A program made the position numbers and the translations under genes. Below are positions 16,320 through 25,519 of a stretch of 35,559 nt of DNA, in pieces (position 1 is the stretch's first letter; each line of letters starts with the position of its first letter). The stretch covers positions 1 to 35,559 of the forward strand of contig JAXHVB010000070.1 in NCBI GenBank assembly GCA_034189125.1. Reading direction: 5' to 3'. The notes beneath the pieces were generated by a model. That model was not told the DNA's origin. It searched no databases and worked only from the letters and a program-made list of their open reading frames with translations. The stretch comes from UBA5862 sp002408105. GTDB lineage: Bacteria; Pseudomonadota; Gammaproteobacteria; Pseudomonadales; UBA5862.

Positions 16320-17665
16320 CCCGGCGTTCGGCGCCCCGCCAGCTGCCTGTCCATGAATTGGACATCGAAGGCCTGAGCCACGAAGGGCGTGGGGTCGCGC
16401 GCCACCAGGGCAAAGTGGTTTTCGTTGACGGTGCGCTGCCCGGAGAGCGGGTGCGTGCGCAGGTGACTCGGCGGCGGCGCGGCCTCCTGGAAGCCCGGGC
16501 CGACGCGGTCCTGCAAGGCTCGCCGGAGCGCGTCGAACCCCCATGCGTCCACAGCGATCGCTGCGGCGGTTGCAGCCTGCAGCACTGGGACCCGCAGGCG
16601 CAAATCCGATGGAAGCAGCAAGTGCTGGCGGACCAGCTTGATCACTTTGGCGGCTTGCAGCCGGACACTTGGCTCCCCCCATTGGTTGGGCCCACAGAAG
16701 GCTACCGGCAAAAAGCGCGCCTCGGCGTCCGGTGGGTGGCCAAGAAAAACACAACGCTGGTTGGCTTTCGCGAGCGAGGTTCCAGTTTCATCACTGAACT
16801 GGAGCGCTGTGCGGTATTGGTCCCAGCCGTGGGTGGGCGGTTGATGGAGCTTAGAGCCTTGATCAATGGGTTGTCGGTTGCCGACCAGGTGCCGCAGATC
16901 GAAGTGGCCTGTGGGGACACTGATGTGGCCCTGGTGGTGCGCCACCTGCAACCCTTTTCAGCCGAGGACCTTGCACAGCTGCAGGCGTTCAGTCGGAGGC
17001 TCGGCTGGTGGCTGTACCTGCAGCCCGGTGGGCCAGACTCCCTGCACCGGATCCAGACCGGGCTGGAAGGCGAGGCATCCGAGGCGCAGTTGGTCTATCG
17101 CTTGCCGGAATTCGACACCGAAATTGTTGCGGGGCCCTTGGACTTCACCCAAGTGAATCCTGAAATCAATCGGGCCATGGTGAGTCAGGCACTGTCCCTG
17201 CTGGATGTGCGCCGCGCCGATCGCGTACTCGATTTGTTTTGTGGGCTCGGCAACTTCACCCTCCCGCTCGCGCGCCGCGCGGGTCAGGCCATCGGGGCCG
17301 AAGCGGACGCCGTGATGGTGGCGCGGGCCCAGGCCAATGCCGATCGGCAAGGCATCGCGGCGCGGTTTTACACCGCAGACCTTTTCTCTCCCGAATGGGT
17401 CCAAGCGGACTGGGTGGGGTCACAGGTCACCGCCGTGCTGCTTGATCCACCGCGCAGTGGCGCCCAGGCCGTGGTCGAGGGCATCGGGGCGCTGCCCGCG
17501 CTGGAGCGGCTCGTGTATGTGTCCTGCAACCCGGCCACCTTCGCGCGAGACGCAGGTATACTTGCTGCGCGCGGGTTCAGACTGCGTCAAGCCGGTGTCA
17601 TGGACATGTTCCCGCACACCCGCCACGTCGAGAGCATGGGGTTGTTTGAACGCGCCGCCGGCTAG
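16316..17665 (+). CDS. rlmD: 23S rRNA (uracil-1939-C5)-methyltransferase
   Basis: A SAM-dependent RNA m5U methyltransferase (formerly RumA) of 449 residues. An N-terminal TRAM domain (about 8-65) is followed by the four cysteines of the 4Fe-4S cluster: Cys77, Cys83 and Cys86 in CVHSDRCGGC, and Cys165. The SAM site is DLFCGLGNF (306-314). LDPPRSGA comes next, and the nucleophilic cysteine is in YVSCNPATFARD (Cys404). The start ATG overlaps the cysM stop. Cluster order with cysM and relA is conserved in Pseudomonas. Confidence 0.96.
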   Translation: MTRRSAPRQLPVHELDIEGLSHEGRGVARHQGKVVFVDGALPGERVRAQVTRRRRGLLEARADAVLQGSPERVEPPCVHSDRCGGCSLQHWDPQAQIRWKQQVLADQLDHFGGLQPDTWLPPLVGPTEGYRQKARLGVRWVAKKNTTLVGFRERGSSFITELERCAVLVPAVGGRLMELRALINGLSVADQVPQIEVACGDTDVALVVRHLQPFSAEDLAQLQAFSRRLGWWLYLQPGGPDSLHRIQTGLEGEASEAQLVYRLPEFDTEIVAGPLDFTQVNPEINRAMVSQALSLLDVRRADRVLDLFCGLGNFTLPLARRAGQAIGAEADAVMVARAQANADRQGIAARFYTADLFSPEWVQADWVGSQVTAVLLDPPRSGAQAVVEGIGALPALERLVYVSCNPATFARDAGILAARGFRLRQAGVMDMFPHTRHVESMGLFERAAG

Positions 17666-17717
17666 CACGATAACCAGACATGGACAGCAGCAGCCTTTGC
17701 TGCGGGTGGAAGAACCC

Positions 17718-19964
17718 ATGGTGAAAGCCCATCAGAACCTGGAACCGCTCGCCGATGGCCGTGTGGACGTAGAACGCTGGCTTGCGGTGATCGAGCAGAC
17801 GGGTGTGTGCGTTGATTCCAACCGGCTGCGAGATGCCTGCGCCTGCCTGCAGGCCGCTGAATCGGAGCGGCCTTCCCTTGAAGCCCTCCAAGGTCAAGCC
17901 TACGACAGCGTGCGCTTTGGGCTCGACTTGGCCCAGTTGGTGGCTGATCTTCGCCTGGATGAGGACGCCGTTGTTGCTGCGGTGCTGTACCGCGCGGTGC
18001 GGCGTCAGCAGCTGCAGCTTGAAACCGTGCGGGCTCGGTTTGGTGGGGTTGTCGCGCAGTTGATCGAGGGTGTCCAGCGCATGGCGGTGATCAGTTCGGA
18101 TCGCGCCGCCACCGACCGCGCCCTTTTTGGCAACAGCCAAGACCAGGTCAAGAACGTGCGCGCCCTGTTGGTTGCCTTGGTCGACGACGTGCGTGTTGCT
18201 CTGATCAAACTGAGCGAGCGCACCTGCGCCCTGCGTGCAGCCCGCGACCTGCCGCCTGAAAAACAGCGCCGCGTCGCCCAGGAAATATTCGACTACTACT
18301 CGCCGCTCGCTCACCGCCTCGGCATCGGCCATTTGAAGTGGGAGCTGGAGGACCTGGCGTTTCGGTACCTGCAGCCGGAAAGCTACAAGCAGATCGCGCG
18401 GCTTTTGGACGAGCGCAGGCAAGACCGGGAGAAGTACTTGCAGTCGGTGCGCGAGCAACTCGACGCCGGGCTGCGTGAATCTGGAGTGGAGGGTGAGGTC
18501 CAGGGCCGAGTCAAGCACATTTACAGCATTTGGCGCAAAATGCGCAACAAGAACCTCGACTTCTCGCAAATCTACGATGTGCGGGCATTGCGGATACTGG
18601 TGCCGACCCTGCGCGATTGCTATACCGCATTGGGGGTCGTCCACAGCCTTTGGACCCATATCCCCCGCGAATTCGACGACTACATCGCCAACCCCAAGGA
18701 GAATGGCTACCGTTCCCTGCACACCGCGGTCATTGGGCCGGCCGGGAAAATACTCGAAGTGCAGATTCGCACCAGCGGTATGCACGAAGAAGCCGAGTTT
18801 GGTGTCTGCGCCCATTGGGCCTACAAAGACCCGAGCGCGGCCAAGCTTTCGCGGGACTATGAGGCCCGCACCGAATGGCTGAGGCGGGCACTGGAGTGGT
18901 ACGAGGAGACTGGCGGTGCGGGCAATTTGGGCGACGAACTGCGCAATGCCCACCAACAGGAGCGGCTCTATGTGTTCACCCCGGAAGGACACGTCATGAG
19001 CCTGCCGGCGGGGGCAACACCGGTTGATTTTGCCTACCACGTGCACACAGAGGTGGGCCACAGTTGCCGTGGCGCCAAGGTCAATGGGCGCATCGTTTCG
19101 CTCAGTACGCCGCTGCGCACCGGCGACCGCGTGGAGATCCTACGAGCGAGCAGCGCGTCGCCAAGCCGTGATTGGCTGAACCCAGATGTGGGGTATCTGC
19201 AGACAGCACGGGCTCGGGCCAAGGTGCAACAGTGGTTTCGCGCGCAGGACCGAGAGCAACACATCGGTGCAGGGCGTTTGATCGTCGAACGGGAGCTGCG
19301 GCGCCTGTCGGCACAGCACCTGGCCCACGAAACCCTTGCCACCGAGATGCACCTGGCGGGCGCCGATGAACTCTATGCGGCGGTTGGGGCCGGTGCGGTC
19401 AAGCCCAGTCAGTTGCTGAACGCCATCCAGCGGATTGAGCATCAGCAGGTTGCCGAATCCCGCCAGATGAGCTTTTTGCCTGGTTCATCGGCGCGACGCC
19501 GAGAGGAAGCGGGCGATGTCCGTATACTCGGCGTCGGGAACCTGCTGACCCACCTTTCCAATTGTTGCCAACCCTTGCCGGGGGATTCGGTCGTTGGCTA
19601 CATCACGCGCGGGCGAGGTGTGTCAGTGCACCGGGCCGATTGCAGCAACCTGATCCAGCTCGAAGACAGCGAGCCAAGGCGCATCGTCGCGGTGGAGTGG
19701 GGTGAGCAGCCGGCCGACAACTACCCGGTGGACATCCTCATCGAGGCCATCGATCGAGAGGGCCTGCTCCGCGATGTGTCGACAGTCCTGGCCCGCGAAT
19801 CCATCAATGTTGTGTCGGTGAACACCCAGTCGCATCGCCAGACCCACACAGCCAATATGAAGCTCACCATTGAGGTGCCGAGTTTCGAGACCCTTGGTCG
19901 TGCCCTCGCCGCCATTTCGCAGCTTCCCAACGTGATTGACGCACGGCGGTCTCCGGCTCCCTAG
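17718..19964 (+). CDS. relA: (p)ppGpp synthetase RelA
   Basis: A ribosome-associated GTP pyrophosphokinase that makes (p)ppGpp when uncharged tRNA occupies the A site; 748 residues, like E. coli RelA (744). The N-terminal pseudo-hydrolase domain lacks the His-Asp pair (it reads LYRAVRRQQL where SpoT has HD), so this is RelA and not SpoT. The synthetase domain has EFDDYIANPKENGYRSLHT with the EFDD motif at 318-321. TGS is at about 417-477, and a zinc-finger/CC region and an ACT domain close the protein. The ATG follows a GGAAG site. Rumours of longer frames upstream only overlap rlmD. Confidence 0.97.
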   Translation: MVKAHQNLEPLADGRVDVERWLAVIEQTGVCVDSNRLRDACACLQAAESERPSLEALQGQAYDSVRFGLDLAQLVADLRLDEDAVVAAVLYRAVRRQQLQLETVRARFGGVVAQLIEGVQRMAVISSDRAATDRALFGNSQDQVKNVRALLVALVDDVRVALIKLSERTCALRAARDLPPEKQRRVAQEIFDYYSPLAHRLGIGHLKWELEDLAFRYLQPESYKQIARLLDERRQDREKYLQSVREQLDAGLRESGVEGEVQGRVKHIYSIWRKMRNKNLDFSQIYDVRALRILVPTLRDCYTALGVVHSLWTHIPREFDDYIANPKENGYRSLHTAVIGPAGKILEVQIRTSGMHEEAEFGVCAHWAYKDPSAAKLSRDYEARTEWLRRALEWYEETGGAGNLGDELRNAHQQERLYVFTPEGHVMSLPAGATPVDFAYHVHTEVGHSCRGAKVNGRIVSLSTPLRTGDRVEILRASSASPSRDWLNPDVGYLQTARARAKVQQWFRAQDREQHIGAGRLIVERELRRLSAQHLAHETLATEMHLAGADELYAAVGAGAVKPSQLLNAIQRIEHQQVAESRQMSFLPGSSARRREEAGDVRILGVGNLLTHLSNCCQPLPGDSVVGYITRGRGVSVHRADCSNLIQLEDSEPRRIVAVEWGEQPADNYPVDILIEAIDREGLLRDVSTVLARESINVVSVNTQSHRQTHTANMKLTIEVPSFETLGRALAAISQLPNVIDARRSPAP

Positions 19965-20063
19965 GTCCCGCGGTGGGCCGCCGCAATTTGTGGCTTAGGT
20001 CACGGCCACCTGACTTGGCCCTACCTATACTGGCGGTATCGCTTGTGACTGCCAGGTGTCTCC

Positions 20064-21476
20064 ATGACTCAAATCGCTCGACTCAGACACTTCCTGGAAC
20101 GCCGTCGCGTCCGCCACCGCTTGCTCCCGGTGGCCGAGGTCAATTGCCTCGAAGACGCAGCGGCGGCTGCGGCGATTCCTGCGGGTGCAGTTGCAGTGGC
20201 GCAGTTGGCCACCGACGGGAAGCGGGTGGTGATGCTGGTGCACGCGTTGACGGAGCGCCTGGATCCGGAGCGCCTTGAGGGGATTTGGGGGGCGCCGATG
20301 CGGCTGTTGACCCCCAGCCAGATCGCGCGGTTTTGCGGGGATTGCTTGCCAGGCACCATTCCTGCGGTGACCGACTGTTTCGGTGTGCCTGCTTTGGTGG
20401 ACGACCGGCTGATGCATCAGTCGGCCGTGTACCTGGCCAGTGGGACTTTGGACGCGCTGATCGAGGTGGACGGTGAAGACTTCGATCAGCTTCATGCTGA
20501 CTGTTTTGTTGCCACTTTGGCGGTACCACTCCAGGTGCCCAAGGAAGTCAACGAAGGCAACGGCGGCGAGTTGTATCCTGGTCATCCGGAGATGGCGAAG
20601 ATCGAGCGGCGCCTTGAGCGTGCGTACCGGTTTCCGGCCATGCCGGACGTTGCGACTCGGATTGTCAATTTGCTGAATGACCCGGACTTCAGAACCAGGG
20701 AACTGGCCGATGTCGTGGCGCAAGACCCGGCGATTTCCGCCCAGGTGATGCGGGTCGCCAGTTCCTCCGCGTTTGCCTATCCGGGCCGAATTGATAGCCT
20801 GAGAACCGCCATTGTCCGCGTTCTCGGGTACGAGATGGTTGCGCACATTGCATTGGGCATGTCGATCACCCGTTCCTTCCGCATTCCCAAGGAAGGCCCA
20901 TTGGGGCTGAAGCCCCATTGGTCCCGTGCGGTCTTCACAGCGACATTCAATCAACTGATTTCGCGCCAGCTGCCCAAGGAGTTCGGGGTCATCCCGGGTG
21001 TCGCCTACCTGTCGGGTCTGCTGCACCAATTCGGCCTGTTGGTCCTTGGGTTTTTGTTTCTGCCCGAGTTTCGGGTGCTGAACAAGCTGGTTGAATTGCA
21101 TCCCGACGAACCGCTATGCCACCTGGAGCGACGCATTCTCGGCATGGGGCAGGCCCAGGATGTCATGCGCCTTGGCCACGCGCGCCTTGGTGCCTGGATG
21201 CTTGAACGTTGGGGAATGGCTCCGGAGGTCTGTGCGGTTGCTGGTGCCTATGAGGAAGGAGATGTGGAAGCCGACGGCCAGCACTACCTCCACCTCACCC
21301 GGCTGTCCATCGCGTTGGCGGACCTTCACGACTCCAGGGAGGTGACCGAAGACTCGATTCCTGCGGCCCTATGCGCCCAGCTCGGCTTGTCTCGTGAGCT
21401 GGTGATGGAGTTGTACCGCACCGGTTGCGCGGACCTTGACGCCATGGAGTCATTGAGCACCACGCTTGCGGCCTGA
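20064..21476 (+). CDS. Fusion of YbaK-like aminoacyl-tRNA deacylase domain and HDOD domain
   Basis: A 470-residue cytoplasmic protein. Residues about 1-150 resemble the YbaK/ProRS editing domain, with AVAQLATDGKRVVMLVHA and SAVYLASGTLDALIEVD; in that fold the pocket hydrolyses mischarged tRNAs. Residues about 185-400 form an HDOD domain, recognisable by FPAMPDVATRIVNLLNDPDF, LADVVAQDPAISAQVMRVAS and SLRTAIVRVLGYE. HDOD proteins are signalling scaffolds related to HD hydrolases but usually catalytically inactive. The combination is known from other gammaproteobacteria as a two-domain family, but its role is not established to my knowledge. It stands alone between relA and adk. The ribosome site is weak (CAGGTG). 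Confidence 0.85.
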   Translation: MTQIARLRHFLERRRVRHRLLPVAEVNCLEDAAAAAAIPAGAVAVAQLATDGKRVVMLVHALTERLDPERLEGIWGAPMRLLTPSQIARFCGDCLPGTIPAVTDCFGVPALVDDRLMHQSAVYLASGTLDALIEVDGEDFDQLHADCFVATLAVPLQVPKEVNEGNGGELYPGHPEMAKIERRLERAYRFPAMPDVATRIVNLLNDPDFRTRELADVVAQDPAISAQVMRVASSSAFAYPGRIDSLRTAIVRVLGYEMVAHIALGMSITRSFRIPKEGPLGLKPHWSRAVFTATFNQLISRQLPKEFGVIPGVAYLSGLLHQFGLLVLGFLFLPEFRVLNKLVELHPDEPLCHLERRILGMGQAQDVMRLGHARLGAWMLERWGMAPEVCAVAGAYEEGDVEADGQHYLHLTRLSIALADLHDSREVTEDSIPAALCAQLGLSRELVMELYRTGCADLDAMESLSTTLAA

Positions 21477-21498
21477 GCGGACCAGGGACCGGCAGCAT

Positions 21499-21526
21499 TT
21501 ATCAACTCCGATGCATCCAGTAGAAT
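21499..21526 (+). promoter_or_regulatory. Probable sigma-70 promoter of adk
   Basis: TTATCA (21499-21504) and TAGAAT (21521-21526) lie 16 bases apart, 43 bases before the adk start. They match the -35 consensus at 4 of 6 positions and the -10 at 5 of 6. Confidence 0.45.
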
Positions 21527-21569
21527 GCTCGGTTTTGAATTGCTGAACGACCAGTCCAGGAGCACCTGC

Positions 21570-22217
21570 ATGCGTGTGATTCTTTTGGGGCCACCGGGCG
21601 CCGGGAAAGGGACCCAGGCACAGTACATCTGTGAACACTTCGGGATTCCCCAGATTTCGACGGGCGACATGCTCCGCAGCGCGGTGAAGGCGGGCACCCC
21701 ACTGGGCCTGCAGGTGAAGGACGTCATGGAGTCGGGGGGGCTGGTCACGGATGAGATCATCATGGCGCTGATCCGCGAGCGCACGGCGCAGCAGGACTGT
21801 GCCAACGGCTTCTTGTTCGATGGCTTTCCACGCACCATTCCGCAGGCCAAGGGGCTGGACGCCGAAGGGGTGGTCATTGACCATGTCGTTGAGATTGTCG
21901 TGCCGGACGAGGAGATCGTGCGCCGGATGAGCGGGCGCCGGGTCCACGAAGCCTCGGGCCGCGTTTACCATGTGGACTTCAATCCGCCAAAACGCGCGGG
22001 GGTCGATGACGAGACCGGCGATCCCCTGACTCAGCGCGAGGACGACCTCGAGAGCACTGTGCGCACGCGCTTGTCGGTGTATCACGAGCAGACAGCGCCG
22101 CTGGTGGACTACTACAGGTCCAAGTCAGGCGATTGTGCGCCAGCGTATCATCAGGTCGAAGGCGTTGGCCCCGTCGACGCGGTTCGTTCAGCGGTATTGA
22201 AAGCCTTGGGAGGCTGA
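21570..22217 (+). CDS. adk: Adenylate kinase
   Basis: Interconverts ATP + AMP and 2 ADP; 215 residues, the long form with a complete LID. The P-loop GPPGAGKGT is at 7-15, followed by STGDMLR and DGFPRTIPQA. The LID includes GRRVHEASGRVYHV and ends at TQREDD. The LID has no Cys4 zinc site, as expected for Gram-negative enzymes. The ATG at 21570 replaces a longer frame because MRVILLGPPGAGKG is the invariant N terminus. hemH follows by 25 bases; the adk-hemH order also occurs in E. coli. Confidence 0.97.
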   Translation: MRVILLGPPGAGKGTQAQYICEHFGIPQISTGDMLRSAVKAGTPLGLQVKDVMESGGLVTDEIIMALIRERTAQQDCANGFLFDGFPRTIPQAKGLDAEGVVIDHVVEIVVPDEEIVRRMSGRRVHEASGRVYHVDFNPPKRAGVDDETGDPLTQREDDLESTVRTRLSVYHEQTAPLVDYYRSKSGDCAPAYHQVEGVGPVDAVRSAVLKALGG

Positions 22218-22242
22218 CGTCGAACCCAGCTCCAGCGCCCCT

Positions 22243-23253
22243 GTGGCACCCGAGGGTAGAGAGCCTGGCGGCGAAGCCCGCGCGGTGTTGCTGGTCAATC
22301 TCGGTTCTCCCACTGAACCGAGCCCTGCGGCCGTGCGGCGTTTCCTAAGGCCCTTTCTGTCCGACCAGCGGGTTGTCGAATTGCCGCGTTGGCTGTGGCG
22401 CCCACTGCTGTCTGTGGTTGTGCTGCCGCTGCGTGGCAAGCGTGTGGCACACGCCTATGGATCCATCTGGCAAGAGGGCGAGTCTCCGCTGCGCCTCTAC
22501 CTCAAGCGACTCACAGCGGCGTGCCGGGAACAGTGGACAGCCGGTCCGAATCCTGAGATTGATCGCCCGGGGCGCCTGGCCTTCGCGGTGACCTACGGGG
22601 AGCCTGGCATTGCCGCGGCCCTTGACAGCCTGCAAGCCACCGGAGCCCGGACCATTTCGGTTCTGCCACTGTATCCACAGTATTCAGCCACCACCACTGC
22701 AGCGGTTTTTGACCAGGTGGCGGCTTGGATCCGTAGCCGCCGAGACCTACCCTCGCTGCACCTGGTGCGTGACTACCACGACCACCCTGCCTACACCGCG
22801 GCCTTGGCCCAGCAGGTTAAGTCGCATTGGGCTCAGCATGGCCGACCGGCTGCCTTGGTGTTTTCATACCACGGGATTCCCGAGGCCAATGTGAAGCGCG
22901 GTGACCCCTACGCAGAGCAGTGCCGGCGGACGACGGAATTGGTCTGTGCGCAGCTCGATACCGAGGGCATTGAAGTGCTGCAGGTGTTTCAGTCCCGTTT
23001 TGGCGCTGCCAAGTGGCTGCAGCCATACGCCGACGAGGTGCTTCAGGCGCTGCCTGCGCGTGGAGTGCGCCGGGTCCAGGTGCTGTCCCCTTCGTTCAGC
23101 CTTGATTGCCTTGAAACCAAGGAGGAAATCAACATCGGCTACCGCCAAGATTTTCTTCAGGCGGGGGGGGAAGCCTTTGAGTACATTCCAGCCCTCAACG
23201 ACACAGCGGCCCATGTGGAAGTTTTGCGGCAGGTCGTCCGGGACCGCGGCTGA
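22243..23253 (+). CDS. hemH: Ferrochelatase
   Basis: Inserts ferrous iron into protoporphyrin IX, the last step of protoheme synthesis, at the inner membrane; 336 residues. The N-terminal VLLVNLGSPTEPSPAAV, the metal-binding histidine in FSYHGIPE (His210) and the downstream SLDCLETKEEI glutamates are all present. The start is probably the GTG at 22243, giving a short lead of about 14 residues before the conserved strand. Other starts would be longer and unsupported. A run of eight G residues (near 23163) is kept in frame. It converges with the PilZ gene across 16 bases. Confidence 0.95.
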   Translation: MAPEGREPGGEARAVLLVNLGSPTEPSPAAVRRFLRPFLSDQRVVELPRWLWRPLLSVVVLPLRGKRVAHAYGSIWQEGESPLRLYLKRLTAACREQWTAGPNPEIDRPGRLAFAVTYGEPGIAAALDSLQATGARTISVLPLYPQYSATTTAAVFDQVAAWIRSRRDLPSLHLVRDYHDHPAYTAALAQQVKSHWAQHGRPAALVFSYHGIPEANVKRGDPYAEQCRRTTELVCAQLDTEGIEVLQVFQSRFGAAKWLQPYADEVLQALPARGVRRVQVLSPSFSLDCLETKEEINIGYRQDFLQAGGEAFEYIPALNDTAAHVEVLRQVVRDRG

Positions 23254-23269
23254 TCATGCAATCGTCGAC

Positions 23270-23938
23270 TCAAAGGTTGCCATTCGCCGCCAATTGTGCG
23301 TTGACGAAGCCATAGAGCGCGAGGTAGTCACTGCGTTCCACGGTCACCAGCTCGATGCCGTAACTGGCCCGCATGTCCGTGCTGATCACGTGGTCGAGCT
23401 TGCTCCGCACCGCTCCCGTGAGGCGCAGGAGTTCGCGGTAGCGCCCCACAGGAAGTTCCGCGCTCAACTCAATGTGTTCCCCCGAGGAAAGCTCGTCCGA
23501 CGGAAGCTCAAGGCGCACTCCTTCAACGCTGATGTCCACCAGCCGACCTTTGAGGGGCTCGATGGCTGGTTCTCCATCGGCAGTGGGGGGGCGAGCGATG
23601 CGGGTATCCACACCGCACCGAACCCGAGCCGCACGGCGCACCGCTCCCGACTCGTAGTCCTGCGGGTAACTGAGGTGAAGGTAGGGAAACGGGTGGGTGC
23701 ACACGTTGAGTACTTCGCTGGTGAACGCGAAGATGTTCTGATTGGCAAAAAAACGCACCACGACCGGCCAGCCCATGCGCACAGGTACTGGCGTACCCTG
23801 GTGCTTCGGGGTGGTTGCAAGGATCGAAACCCCCGACATGACTCCCACCAGACGGCAAAAGTGGCGCTCTTCCCCCCGCTTCGGAAACTGCAATTGGACC
23901 TGGGCGCCAGGCTCCAGTGCGGTTTCGATGCTGGTCAT
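23270..23938 (-). CDS. PilZ domain protein with YcgR-type N-terminal domain
   Basis: A 222-residue predicted cyclic-di-GMP effector. Residues about 8-95 form a YcgR-like split-barrel with VQLQFPKRGEERHF and VRFFANQNIFAFTSEVL. The PilZ domain starts at the arginine motif VRRAARVR (from residue 100) and has DISVEG at 135-140. Together these are the two c-di-GMP-binding signatures. It lies 4 bases downstream of the FimV-like gene on the same strand, so a shared role in surface motility or polar organisation is possible. The flagellar FlgZ is a separate gene in this window, so this one probably has another target. Confidence 0.85.
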   Translation of the reverse strand: MTSIETALEPGAQVQLQFPKRGEERHFCRLVGVMSGVSILATTPKHQGTPVPVRMGWPVVVRFFANQNIFAFTSEVLNVCTHPFPYLHLSYPQDYESGAVRRAARVRCGVDTRIARPPTADGEPAIEPLKGRLVDISVEGVRLELPSDELSSGEHIELSAELPVGRYRELLRLTGAVRSKLDHVISTDMRASYGIELVTVERSDYLALYGFVNAQLAANGNL

Positions 23939-23942
23939 CGGA

Positions 23943-25274
23943 TCACCAATCTGAGAAATCGAAGTCGTTTGCCCGCTTGCGTTGTCGGCTGCGAACCACT
24001 GCCCACGCAGCGAGCAATGCGAGAATCAGCGGCGCGCCCATAAAGAATAGCCGGGGAACAGGGACTTGCTCTGTGGTTGCGGCAGGCGCAGCAGTGGCGC
24101 TAGGAATTGCCACTGCGCGGTTCTCGTTGCTCTGGCTTGCGTGGCCTCCGGCGGTGTCTTGCGCACCCGCGCTTTGATGTGCAAGCAGGGCATCCATGCG
24201 CTCCTGCAGGTCCACAAGGCGCGTGCGCAGGCGTTCAATTTCCGCTGTCTGGAGTTCAATCCGTGCCCGCAAGTCTTCTCCACCCGTGACTTGGCCGGCG
24301 GCGCCAGCGCTGCCTGTGCGAACCGAGGTGTCGGTGAAGCTGCGAGTCCGTTCTGTTTCCGGCGATGGCGTTCTGGGCCCTGGCCCTGTATTGGATTCGA
24401 CCACCAGCACGCCCCCGGTTTCGAGCTCTGCAGGCGTTTCGCTTGCAGGTGTCGGTGCCATCGCCTGTGCCGACTGCTCAGTGCGACCTGGTGGCCTTCT
24501 GTCGGATGAAGCGGGGGGCTCAAGCATGGCGGCATCGGTGGGGATGCTTAGAATCGCACCGGCTTTCAGACGATTGGGATCCTGGTTGAAAAAGGCACTG
24601 GGGTTGCTGCGAAAGACCCAGTCCATGCGTGTGGCTTGTGAAGTCGGCTCTGGGGTTTTGATGCGTGCTGCAACCGTCCAGAGGCTGTCGCCAACCTGAA
24701 CGCGGTAGCGTTCTCCTGGTTGGGGCGCTGTGCCTCGGCGCGCAGCTTGGTTCTGCTGCTGCGGCGTCTCCCGCACGGGGGGGGCAGAGGCTGTTGCAGC
24801 AGGAGCGGGCGACGAGTCGGAGGGCGTACTGACGGCCAGCCGGTATCCGGGGGGGTCAATCAGTAGGCTGGTGGTGCGTTCAATCCCACCGCTTGGCCAG
24901 CGCAGTTGCACGATGAACTGGAGAAACGGCTCAGTGACGCGTGTCGCACCGCTCGTGATCCGCAGTTGCAGCGCACCGTCCGATCCTGCCTCAAGGGTCG
25001 CCACAAGGTTGCGGTGGATTTCTCCAACCTCGATGTCGGCGTCGCGGTGGGCGGCAAGACTGGCGAATCTGGCTTCCAAGGCAGTGCCCACTCCATCACT
25101 TGGATCCAAACGCAGCGGCGCAGTGGCCAGCAGGGGGCTGTTCAAGCTGGAAAGAACGTGAAAGTCCCCAAGGGTAATGGCGCCGACCGGGCCGGCCAGG
25201 GTGGCGAGCGTCAGGGCGAGCAAGGAAAAAAGGCTGCGGTGGGGGCGGCAGTTTCCGAAAAGGCATTGAATCAT
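23943..25274 (-). CDS. Shortened FimV/HubP-like LysM membrane protein
   Basis: A 443-residue envelope protein. A signal peptide (about 1-32, ending GPVGA) leads into ITLGDFHVLSSLNSPL, the N-terminal hallmark of FimV/HubP polar proteins. A LysM-like peptidoglycan-binding region is at about 189-245 (YRVQVGDSLWTVAARI). It is followed by a Pro/Ser/Thr-rich spacer, a coiled coil (about 332-366), one membrane helix (about 409-427) and a short basic then acidic tail. Full FimV and HubP have a long cytoplasmic acidic region and a C-terminal TPR domain. Both are absent, and the stop is followed at once by the PilZ gene. The start at 25274 gives a clean signal peptide; a frame open to 25424 and the lack of a clear ribosome site leave it uncertain. 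Confidence 0.75.
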   Translation of the reverse strand: MIQCLFGNCRPHRSLFSLLALTLATLAGPVGAITLGDFHVLSSLNSPLLATAPLRLDPSDGVGTALEARFASLAAHRDADIEVGEIHRNLVATLEAGSDGALQLRITSGATRVTEPFLQFIVQLRWPSGGIERTTSLLIDPPGYRLAVSTPSDSSPAPAATASAPPVRETPQQQNQAARRGTAPQPGERYRVQVGDSLWTVAARIKTPEPTSQATRMDWVFRSNPSAFFNQDPNRLKAGAILSIPTDAAMLEPPASSDRRPPGRTEQSAQAMAPTPASETPAELETGGVLVVESNTGPGPRTPSPETERTRSFTDTSVRTGSAGAAGQVTGGEDLRARIELQTAEIERLRTRLVDLQERMDALLAHQSAGAQDTAGGHASQSNENRAVAIPSATAAPAATTEQVPVPRLFFMGAPLILALLAAWAVVRSRQRKRANDFDFSDW

Positions 25275-25459
25275 TGGGGTTGGCTGATTGGCTTGGGCTT
25301 GCGTGTACAGAGCCCGCACGGGCCGCTTGCTGCTTTGGACCACCCTTGCGGTCCCACGCGGAGGCCATTGTGCGAACGCGCGCCGTCGATGCCCTCTGTT
25401 GTGGTTGATTGGAAAGTATATCACCCAGCCAGTAGGCCCGTAGGGCGCAGATGATTGGG

Positions 25460-25489
25460 TTGTGTGGCCTCACCCAGCGGTGCTTTAAT
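25460..25489 (+). promoter_or_regulatory. Possible promoter of the zinc-ribbon/FAD/ThDP genes
   Basis: TTGTGT (25460-25465) and TTTAAT (25484-25489) are 18 bases apart, 31 bases before the small gene at 25520. The -35 is weak and this is tentative. Confidence 0.28.
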
Positions 25490-25519
25490 CGAGCGACCCA
25501 AACGCTTGGCGACGCATCC

